Source: Pedobacter cryoconitis | Lineage (GTDB): Bacteria > Bacteroidota > Bacteroidia > Sphingobacteriales > Sphingobacteriaceae | Assembly (NCBI RefSeq): GCF_014207135.1 | Contig: NZ_JACHCC010000015.1 | Span: forward strand, 62,001 to 126,000 | Direction of reading: 5' to 3' | DNA length: 64,000 nucleotides | In this document: piece after piece, positions 33,902-40,930 of the stretch | How positions within the stretch are numbered: the first letter of the stretch is position 1 | Layout: the number at the start of each line of letters is the position of its first letter | Notes under the pieces: model-generated | Told to the model about the DNA's origin: nothing | What the model saw: only the letters and a program-made list of their open reading frames with translations | The model's database searches: none | Program-made: the position numbers and the translations under genes

Positions 33902-36289
33902 ATGAAAAAATATATTTTTATTTTATGCCTTTCCATATATTCAATTACTGCTTTTAGTCAACATAAAGTTACTGGAAGAATTCTAGATGAAAATAATTAT
34001 CCAATAGATCTGGCTAAAGTTATAATGTCTGTCAATGATTCCATTATACAGGAAACTTTCACTAATCCAAATGGGGAATTTTCTCTAATGGCAAATGACC
34101 AGAATTATAAATTTGTTATTTATTATATCGGAGAAGTCATATTTAAAAAAGACCTGGTAGTAAATGGAAATATAGACCTTGGAGTTATAAAATCCCAAAA
34201 AATATTAAAACTTGCAGAAGTTAATATAGTTGGAAAGCGTAAAGTCATTGAAAGGAAAATAGATAGATTAGTTTTTAATCTGGATAGGACTATTTTATCT
34301 TCCGGGGGAGATGCGATTGATGCATTGAAGATTACCCCTGGAGTAAGATTAAAGGGTGAAGAAATTTCTTTAGTTGGTAAAGACCGCTTACAAGTAATGA
34401 TCGATGGCAAAATAGTAAATATGTCAGGTGATAATTTAAATGATTTTTTGAGATCTATATCTTCTGACAATATAAAAAGTATTGAGGTCATTACAACTCC
34501 GCCTGCAAAGTATGAGGCAGAGGGAAATAGCGGAATGTTGAATATCATTCTAAAGAAAAATAATATTAATAACTGGAATGCAACACTTGGAACTAGCTAT
34601 ACGCAAAGAACGTACGGGACTAAATCTATAACAGGTAATTTGAATTATAATAAGAACAAAGTTTCGATTTATTCTAATTTTAATTTAAGTGATGGATATA
34701 AACGATTAGATGACAATAATCAGGTTTACTATCCAAGTAATTTATGGTCCCAAAATAATCCCAGAAAAGCAGGAAATACTTCTTTTAGTGGGAGAATCGG
34801 TTTAGGTTACGATGTTAGCAAGATCTGGAGTACAGACCTACAGTATCTGGGAAGTGTCTCTGACATTAGAACTAGTGATAATCCATTAACATCAATATCT
34901 AATTATTTAAATGGAGGAATTGACTCTTACATAAGTTCAACCTCTAAAACCGACAAAAAACCAAGTCTCAATTCCATTACATGGAATAATGCAATTAAAC
35001 TAGATACTAATGGCAGCAATATTTTGGTTTCTCTAGATTATTTCCGGTTTAATAATTCTGATTCAAGAAATTATAATGGAAACTCATTAGATAAGAATGG
35101 CGTTGTTTTGCCGAATACATATTTTGCAGCTATTAATAGTAACAACCAGAAAATCACAAATTATTCAGTGAAGATTGATGGACAGTCTAAATCAAAATTG
35201 GTAGACCTTGATTTTGGATATAAATACTCATCTTCAGAAACGAATAACTCGATCAGGTTTTTTAACAATGATAGTGGTGTAGAGAAATTAGATACAAACA
35301 ACACTAATTACTTTAAATATAATGAAAAAATTCATGCAGTATATATTTCTGGAAATAAGAAATTTGATAGTAAATGGGAGTCTAAGGTTGGTTTAAGGGA
35401 GGAATATACAAGGAGTATGGGGATCTCTGAAAATAATAACCAGACTACAAAAAATAGTTATGTTCAATTCTTTCCTACTGCTTACCTTTCTTATACTGCG
35501 AATGAGAATAATAATTTTTCGTTCGCCTATAGCAGGAGAATTGATAGACCAAAATTTGAACAATTAAACCCCTTTAAAGCGTATGATAGTCCATATATTT
35601 ATATAGAAGGAAATCCTTTCTTACAACCTTCTTTTACTAATAATTTAGAACTAGTATATGCTTACAAGACATTAGAAAATAAATTTTATTTTAGCAATAA
35701 AACGGCGGGTTTTGAACAATTCGGGATTGCAGATCCAAATACAAATATAACGAGGTTTTTCGTTGATAATTTTCTTACTTCTAGGAAATTTGGGATTTCT
35801 GAATCATACACATATGATAAAGTTAAATGGTGGACAAGTTCTAATAGTTTGGATTTTAACTATGCAGTTTCACATTCTAGTAATCCTGTTACGGCAAAGC
35901 AAAGAAATGGATATAGTAGTTATATTTCTTCATATAATGACTTTAATCTTAATAAAGCCAAAAGTATGGCGCTGAGTGTGAACTATTGGTATAGTTTACC
36001 TGGAGTTGATGGTCTAGATAAGGTGAGTTCAGCAAACTCTCTTTCTCTTGCGTTTAAATTACTTTTATTGAACAAAAATTTGCAAATTACGATTGCCGGT
36101 AATGATATTTTTGGTACAGAGAGGTATACTCTTACTAGTTATACAAATGATATAAAGCTTGTATATAGAAACTATTATGATAACCGTTCATTCCGTTTTG
36201 GCGTATCTTATAAATTCGGTAATCAAAAAATCAAAGTTAATTCAGGAAAAACGGGTAATGAAGATGAAAGACTTAGAACCGCAAATTAA
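33902..36289 (+). CDS. TonB-receptor-like outer membrane beta-barrel protein
   Basis: The 795-aa protein has a signal peptide (MKKYIFILCLSIYSITAFSQ), a carboxypeptidase-regulatory-like beta domain (about 22-100: VTGRILDENNYPIDLAKV), a plug domain (about 110-225, with ALKITPGV and VMIDGK), and a long C-terminal beta-barrel ending in VSYKFGNQ. This is the outer-membrane barrel family related to TonB-dependent receptors, without a SusD partner beside it. Codon use is much more AT-rich (many AAT, AAA, TAT) than in neighbouring core genes, consistent with acquisition. The ligand is unknown. Confidence 0.85.
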   Translation: MKKYIFILCLSIYSITAFSQHKVTGRILDENNYPIDLAKVIMSVNDSIIQETFTNPNGEFSLMANDQNYKFVIYYIGEVIFKKDLVVNGNIDLGVIKSQKILKLAEVNIVGKRKVIERKIDRLVFNLDRTILSSGGDAIDALKITPGVRLKGEEISLVGKDRLQVMIDGKIVNMSGDNLNDFLRSISSDNIKSIEVITTPPAKYEAEGNSGMLNIILKKNNINNWNATLGTSYTQRTYGTKSITGNLNYNKNKVSIYSNFNLSDGYKRLDDNNQVYYPSNLWSQNNPRKAGNTSFSGRIGLGYDVSKIWSTDLQYLGSVSDIRTSDNPLTSISNYLNGGIDSYISSTSKTDKKPSLNSITWNNAIKLDTNGSNILVSLDYFRFNNSDSRNYNGNSLDKNGVVLPNTYFAAINSNNQKITNYSVKIDGQSKSKLVDLDFGYKYSSSETNNSIRFFNNDSGVEKLDTNNTNYFKYNEKIHAVYISGNKKFDSKWESKVGLREEYTRSMGISENNNQTTKNSYVQFFPTAYLSYTANENNNFSFAYSRRIDRPKFEQLNPFKAYDSPYIYIEGNPFLQPSFTNNLELVYAYKTLENKFYFSNKTAGFEQFGIADPNTNITRFFVDNFLTSRKFGISESYTYDKVKWWTSSNSLDFNYAVSHSSNPVTAKQRNGYSSYISSYNDFNLNKAKSMALSVNYWYSLPGVDGLDKVSSANSLSLAFKLLLLNKNLQITIAGNDIFGTERYTLTSYTNDIKLVYRNYYDNRSFRFGVSYKFGNQKIKVNSGKTGNEDERLRTAN

Positions 36290-36320
36290 ATGATTAAAAT
36301 TGTAGCTGTTTTGTAGATAC

Positions 36321-36419
36321 GCCAAGGAGTTTAAACACAAAGAAGGAAACTATATTATTGGTGTGGAATCATGGCAAAATTCCAGCTCCCGCAAAAGCAT
36401 TGACTACCCTGTCTTTTAA
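36321..36419 (+). pseudogene. 3' fragment of a histidine-phosphatase gene
   Basis: The bases match the last part of the phosphatase gene at 29263-29799 but with an internal deletion of about 125 bp and a 1-bp change in length (AAACACAAAGAAGG against AAACACAAAAAGGG) that shifts the frame. The stop TAA at 36417-36419 overlaps the LysR stop on the other strand, reproducing the junction seen at 29796. It has no start and cannot encode the enzyme. Confidence 0.8.
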
Positions 36420-36445
36420 TTGAGCATTTCAAGGAAATAGGGCAG
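36321..36445. repeat. Right copy of the imperfect direct repeat flanking the accessory island
   Basis: It corresponds to the left copy at 29581-29831 and includes the phosphatase fragment and the end of the intact LysR gene. The 6.5 kb between the copies contains the CPBP remnant, Fic, DUF6266 and receptor genes. Confidence 0.85.
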
Positions 36446-37306
36446 TGCTGAATTGTCATTCAATTTATTCCAGACGGCGTATAACTCAGTTTGTTGCGGT
36501 ATATTTTTCAATTCTATAAATTTAATATTGGGGTTTTCGGTTGTCGCCAGCGATTTAGGTATAATTGATAGGCCCATCCCATTTTCTACCAACTTAAAAA
36601 TAGTTGGCGCATGGATAGAACGATGTGTGATATTGGGGGTAAAGCCCTGATCAGCGCATAAATTGATGATCTGCTGGTAGTATAACTGACTTTGATCGTT
36701 TGGAAACAAAATAAAATGCTCGTCTTTTAACTCCCCGACGTGATTGAATTTCGCTGCGGTCATAGGATGGGCTTTTGGTAAAACCAGCGTAAAGTTTTCT
36801 TTAAAAACACTTTTGATCATCATGTTCTGGCCTACCTGATTAGAGCGCATAAAACCGAGATCTATATCTCCTTTCTGCAAAGCTGCCAATTGCTCTTTAT
36901 TGGTTAGTTCCTCCAGATAGAATTTAATATTAGGACAATCACTGTTGAATTTTTTAAGTAAACCTGGTAATATGGATTGCATGGCCGAGGCGACGAAACT
37001 GATTCCGATCTGCCCAGTGTTTCCTCTTTTGAGCAGCTTTAAATTATTCAGTGCTGTCTGCATCTTATGGATTACCTGTATAGCATCCTTATAAAATAAT
37101 TTACCCGCATCATTCAATACTACACGCTTATTGATTCTGTCAAAAAGAGAAAGCTCCAGCAGATTTTCCAGTTGTTTGATCTGCTGACTCAATGCTGACT
37201 GGGAGATGTAAAGTTTTTCTGCTGCTTTACGGTAGTGCAATTCTTCTGCTAAAACCTTAAAATAATGGAGATGCCTTAGTTCTATTTGATTAGTCATACT
37301 TATCAT
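36416..37306 (-). CDS. LysR-family transcriptional regulator
   Basis: The 296-aa regulator has an N-terminal winged helix (HLHYFKVLAEELHYRKAAEKL and ISQSALSQQIKQLEN) and a substrate-binding domain with GQIGISFVASAM. An ATG at 37297 is an alternative start. It is divergent from the lysine-type catabolic operon, 78 bp away, with a palindromic site between them, so it is the likely regulator of that operon. The coinducer is unknown, but a pathway intermediate is plausible. Confidence 0.92.
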   Translation of the reverse strand: MISMTNQIELRHLHYFKVLAEELHYRKAAEKLYISQSALSQQIKQLENLLELSLFDRINKRVVLNDAGKLFYKDAIQVIHKMQTALNNLKLLKRGNTGQIGISFVASAMQSILPGLLKKFNSDCPNIKFYLEELTNKEQLAALQKGDIDLGFMRSNQVGQNMMIKSVFKENFTLVLPKAHPMTAAKFNHVGELKDEHFILFPNDQSQLYYQQIINLCADQGFTPNITHRSIHAPTIFKLVENGMGLSIIPKSLATTENPNIKFIELKNIPQQTELYAVWNKLNDNSALPYFLEMLN

Positions 37307-37317
37307 GATTGAAGTAA

Positions 37318-37354
37318 TCAGTATTAATACTAATGGTAAATCTAAAGATATTTG
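37318..37354 (+). promoter_or_regulatory. LysR-type palindrome and adjoining -7-like box upstream of the lysine operon
   Basis: ATCAGTATT (37318-37326) faces AATACTAAT (37327-37335): an 18-bp near-perfect palindrome with the perfect core AGTATTAATACT, matching the T-N11-A form of LysR sites. GATATTTG at 37347-37354 matches TAnnTTTG at seven of eight positions and lies 30 bp before the ATG at 37385. The palindrome would overlap the -33 region, as expected for an activator. Confidence 0.5.
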
Positions 37355-37384
37355 AGGTAATTAACCAAATACAACCCAAAACAC

Positions 37385-38446
37385 ATGATCTATAAAATTT
37401 TAAGTCTAGGACTAGGTAAAGTAGGAACATTGGTAGCAACCCTGCTCAGTGAACAGTTTGAAGTAACAGGTATGGACAAACAGGCTCCTCATTACGACTA
37501 TGAATTGCCTTTTGATATTCTGACCGGGGATGTCTCTGACCTGTCACTGATGGAAAAAACTATAGGACGGTTTGATGCTGTGGTTTCGGCGCTGCCATAT
37601 TTTTTAAACAGCCCTGTGGCAAGGATAGCACATAAACTGGGAAAACATTATTTTGATTTAACTGAAGACGTACCTACTACTGATGAGATCAGGAAACTAA
37701 GTGAAACAGCAACGGCAGTTATGGCTCCGCAATGTGGTCTGGCACCGGGAATTATCGGGATTATTGGTGCGCATCTGGCAAAGGATTTCGACAAACTGCG
37801 TTCTATTGATATGCGTGTAGGGGCTTTACCTAAATACCCAAATGGAAAGATGGGCTATGCTTTTACCTGGTCGGCGGCAGGGGTCGTCAATGAATATATT
37901 AATGATGCAGAGGCTATCCATAATGGAAAACGGAAAATGGTACCCTCTCTGCAAGGTAAGGAAGTCATTAATATAGAAGGAGCAGCATATGAGGCTTTTT
38001 ATACTTCAGGTGGTCTGGGTACGATGTGTGAAACTTATGAGGGCAAATTAGACAGGCTGGATTATAAAACTATCCGTTATCCGGGACATTGTGATCTGAT
38101 GAATTTTCTGGTTCATGAGCTTCATATGAAAGAAGATAAACAGCAACTGGAAGATATTCTTAAAAATGCCAAACCTCCTGTAGAAGAAGATGTAGTCATT
38201 ATTTATGCAGATGCAGAAGGCTGGAAAAATAAAGAGCTGAAACGAAATGAGTTTTGTAAAACCTATGGCCCGATTATGCTGAACGGAAATTCATGGCGTG
38301 CTATTTCGTGGACTACGGCAGCGAGTTTAGTGGCGGTAATCGAGATGGTAGCTAATGGTTCATTACCAGCTAAAGGTTTTATTAAACAGGAAGAGATTTC
38401 TTTTGAAGCACTCTTAAACACTAGATCTGGTAGTTTATTTAAATAA
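37385..38446 (+). CDS. Saccharopine-dehydrogenase-family protein, probably L-lysine 6-dehydrogenase
   Basis: The 353-aa protein has an N-terminal Rossmann fold (ILSLGLGKVG) and a C-terminal substrate domain. It resembles the short L-lysine 6-dehydrogenases (about 380 aa), with the shared pattern APGIIGIIGAHLA, an FYTSGGLGTMCETY segment and LDYKTIRYPGH, more than full-length saccharopine dehydrogenases (about 440 aa). Either enzyme yields 2-aminoadipate semialdehyde. This assignment rests on recalled family features and the neighbours and was not tested by search. The next gene follows after 6 bp. Confidence 0.72.
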   Translation: MIYKILSLGLGKVGTLVATLLSEQFEVTGMDKQAPHYDYELPFDILTGDVSDLSLMEKTIGRFDAVVSALPYFLNSPVARIAHKLGKHYFDLTEDVPTTDEIRKLSETATAVMAPQCGLAPGIIGIIGAHLAKDFDKLRSIDMRVGALPKYPNGKMGYAFTWSAAGVVNEYINDAEAIHNGKRKMVPSLQGKEVINIEGAAYEAFYTSGGLGTMCETYEGKLDRLDYKTIRYPGHCDLMNFLVHELHMKEDKQQLEDILKNAKPPVEEDVVIIYADAEGWKNKELKRNEFCKTYGPIMLNGNSWRAISWTTAASLVAVIEMVANGSLPAKGFIKQEEISFEALLNTRSGSLFK

Positions 38447-38452
38447 CAAAAT

Positions 38453-39370
38453 ATGAATTTTAACGAGCAAACTCCACTGGATATATTCCTGAATACGCTT
38501 TTTGAACGTTACCGGACTGCCGTTCCGGCGGTGGATTTAATTACAACTGCTTTACTTGATCAGGGTGTAATCCATTCTCAGGAAGAGATTGTGAATGATC
38601 ATATTGCTTTCAGAACTTTAGGTGTGCCTCATCTGGGTATTGATTCTTTTGAGAAGATCTTTCTGTATCACGGATACCGGAAGATGGACCATTATTATTT
38701 TGAGGGTAAGAAACTCAATGCTTACTGGTATGCTCCGTCATTACCCAATTATCCAAGAATATTTCTAAGCGAACTGATGGTTTCTCAGCTTTCTGAAAAT
38801 GTGCAGCAGACGATCAAAAGTTATACTGATGCCATCACAGCTGATCCGGTAGATGCTATTGATCTGGATAATGGTGAAGCAATAGCTACTTTCCTTCATG
38901 AACCGCTTTGGAGATTACCGATCCTGGAGGATTATAATTTACTACTGGAAGAGAGCGAATACGCTGCCTGGGTAATTTATAACCGCTATTATCTGAATCA
39001 TTATACAATAAGTGTACACGCTTTAAAAGAAGGGTATAATACACTACCCGATTTCAATCACTTTGTGGAAGGGCTGGGTATTAAATTAAATAATTCCGGG
39101 GGTAAGATTAAAACCAGTGAAGATGGGATGCTGAGTCAGAGCAGCACAGTAGCTGGTTTACAGGAAGCTGTTTTTGCTAATGGAGAGACCAGGGAAATCG
39201 CAGGCAGTTATGTAGAGTTTGCGGAACGCCAGGTTTTACCACAATTCAGAAGTCTTCCGGCTGAGGAAATCAAACCGGAGCATCGGAGAGATGGATTTGA
39301 AACAAATAATGCTGATAAAATTTTTGAGAGTACATATACTGATCAGACAAAAACTATTACTGATAAATAA
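38453..39370 (+). CDS. hglS: DUF1338 protein, probable 2-oxoadipate dioxygenase/decarboxylase (HglS)
   Basis: The family founder HglS of Pseudomonas putida uses Fe(II) and O2 to convert 2-oxoadipate to D-2-hydroxyglutarate in lysine breakdown. This 305-aa protein keeps the metal/substrate motif DHIAFRT (His50, and Arg54 four residues on), a second His segment NHYTISVH, and the Glu region YVEFAERQ. It is shorter than HglS (about 460 aa) but has the core. It is tightly packed in the operon (6 bp on each side). The identification of the reaction is inference from family and context. Confidence 0.8.
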   Translation: MNFNEQTPLDIFLNTLFERYRTAVPAVDLITTALLDQGVIHSQEEIVNDHIAFRTLGVPHLGIDSFEKIFLYHGYRKMDHYYFEGKKLNAYWYAPSLPNYPRIFLSELMVSQLSENVQQTIKSYTDAITADPVDAIDLDNGEAIATFLHEPLWRLPILEDYNLLLEESEYAAWVIYNRYYLNHYTISVHALKEGYNTLPDFNHFVEGLGIKLNNSGGKIKTSEDGMLSQSSTVAGLQEAVFANGETREIAGSYVEFAERQVLPQFRSLPAEEIKPEHRRDGFETNNADKIFESTYTDQTKTITDK

Positions 39371-39376
39371 AAAATC

Positions 39377-40903
39377 ATGAAGAACATATTAAAATCAACA
39401 GGTATTGAGTCGCATAATGAAGGAACTTCTACAGGAAGTAACTGGATCAAAACTGATGGACCCGGAATTACTTCCTGGTCACCTGTAGATGGTAAGGAAA
39501 TTGCCACAGTTCAGACCTCAACAAAGGAAAACTATGATAAGGTTGTTGTGAAAGCACAGGAGGCTTATCTGGAGTGGCGGTCGTGGCCTGCGCCTAAAAG
39601 AGGTGAAGTGGTCAGACAAATTGGGGATGCACTGAGAGCGAATAAAGAAAGTTTGGGTAAACTGGTTGCTTATGAAATGGGCAAAAGTTTACAGGAAGGT
39701 TATGGGGAAGTACAGGAGATGATCGATATCTGTGATTTCGCTGTTGGTTTATCGAGACAGTTACATGGATTAACCATGCATTCGGAGCGTCCTTTACACA
39801 GAATGTATGAGCAATGGCACCCGATAGGAATTGTAGGGATCATATCTGCATTTAATTTCCCGGTTGCAGTCTGGAGCTGGAATGCGATGCTGGCCTGGAT
39901 TTGTGGAAATGTATGTATCTGGAAGCCGTCCGAAAAAACACCTTTAACTGCTGTAGCGTGTCAAAAAATTGTAGCTGCTGTTTTTGCTGCCAATCACGTG
40001 CCGGAAGGCGTAAGCGGACTAATTAACGGAGGAAGAGAAGTTGGGGAATGGTTAAGTAAAGATGCACGTATCCCATTGGTTTCAGCAACAGGATCAACCA
40101 GAATGGGTAAATTGGTGGCCGCTACTGTAGCCGAAAGGTTAGGAAGATCCCTGCTTGAATTAGGAGGGAATAATGCCATCATTATTTCTTCAGCAGCAGA
40201 TGTGGATACGGCTTTGATAGGTGTGGTTTTTGGAGCGGTTGGAACTGCAGGGCAGCGCTGTACAACTACTCGCCGGTTAATTATTCACGAAAGCATTTAC
40301 GCTGATTTTACAGCGAAGCTGGTTAAAGCTTACGGACAGTTAAGAATTGGAAGTCCGCTGGATGAAAAGAATCACGTAGGGCCGTTGATTGATTCGGATG
40401 CAGTTAAGGCATATATGGATACTATCAGTAAGATAAAAGAACAAGGAGGACAGTTTTTGGTTAATGGCGGTATACTTGAGGGAGGTGAATATACTTCTGG
40501 ATGTTATGTTAAACCATGTATTGCTGAAGTTCAGAATTCTTTCCCAATTGTACAGCATGAGACTTTTGCGCCCATCTTATATGTGATGAAGTATACCGAA
40601 ATGGCCGATGCTATTGCTATGCAGAATGATGTTCCGCAAGGCCTTTCTTCATCAATAATGACATTAAATATGCGTGAAGCAGAATTGTTTTTATCAGCAC
40701 AAGGTTCTGACTGTGGAATTGCCAATGTAAATATAGGGACATCAGGCGCCGAAATCGGAGGTGCATTTGGCGGTGAAAAAGAAACAGGTGGTGGTAGAGA
40801 AAGTGGATCTGATGCCTGGAAAGCTTATATGCGCAGACAAACCTGTACGATAAATTATGGTGCAGTATTACCACTGGCACAAGGAATCAGGTTCGATCTT
40901 TAG
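39377..40903 (+). CDS. Aldehyde dehydrogenase of the ALDH7 (antiquitin) type
   Basis: The 508-aa enzyme keeps the ALDH catalytic residues: Glu261 (LLELGGNN) and Cys295 (GTAGQRCTT). The forms SATGSTRMG, QRCTTTRRL and INYGAVLPLAQGIRF are characteristic of ALDH7, the 2-aminoadipate-6-semialdehyde dehydrogenase group. Its substrate here would be the semialdehyde made by the first enzyme of the operon, giving 2-aminoadipate. It is soluble. The start ATG lies 6 bp after the previous stop. Confidence 0.88.
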   Translation: MKNILKSTGIESHNEGTSTGSNWIKTDGPGITSWSPVDGKEIATVQTSTKENYDKVVVKAQEAYLEWRSWPAPKRGEVVRQIGDALRANKESLGKLVAYEMGKSLQEGYGEVQEMIDICDFAVGLSRQLHGLTMHSERPLHRMYEQWHPIGIVGIISAFNFPVAVWSWNAMLAWICGNVCIWKPSEKTPLTAVACQKIVAAVFAANHVPEGVSGLINGGREVGEWLSKDARIPLVSATGSTRMGKLVAATVAERLGRSLLELGGNNAIIISSAADVDTALIGVVFGAVGTAGQRCTTTRRLIIHESIYADFTAKLVKAYGQLRIGSPLDEKNHVGPLIDSDAVKAYMDTISKIKEQGGQFLVNGGILEGGEYTSGCYVKPCIAEVQNSFPIVQHETFAPILYVMKYTEMADAIAMQNDVPQGLSSSIMTLNMREAELFLSAQGSDCGIANVNIGTSGAEIGGAFGGEKETGGGRESGSDAWKAYMRRQTCTINYGAVLPLAQGIRFDL

Positions 40904-40930
40904 ACAAATAATAATAAGCTTACCCAATTT

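Noticed and set aside
29581..36445. Integrase-type att sites or IS target duplications at the island edges
   Set aside because: The repeats are long, imperfect and made of coding sequence, and no integrase, transposase or tRNA target is nearby; homologous recombination or duplication is a better explanation.
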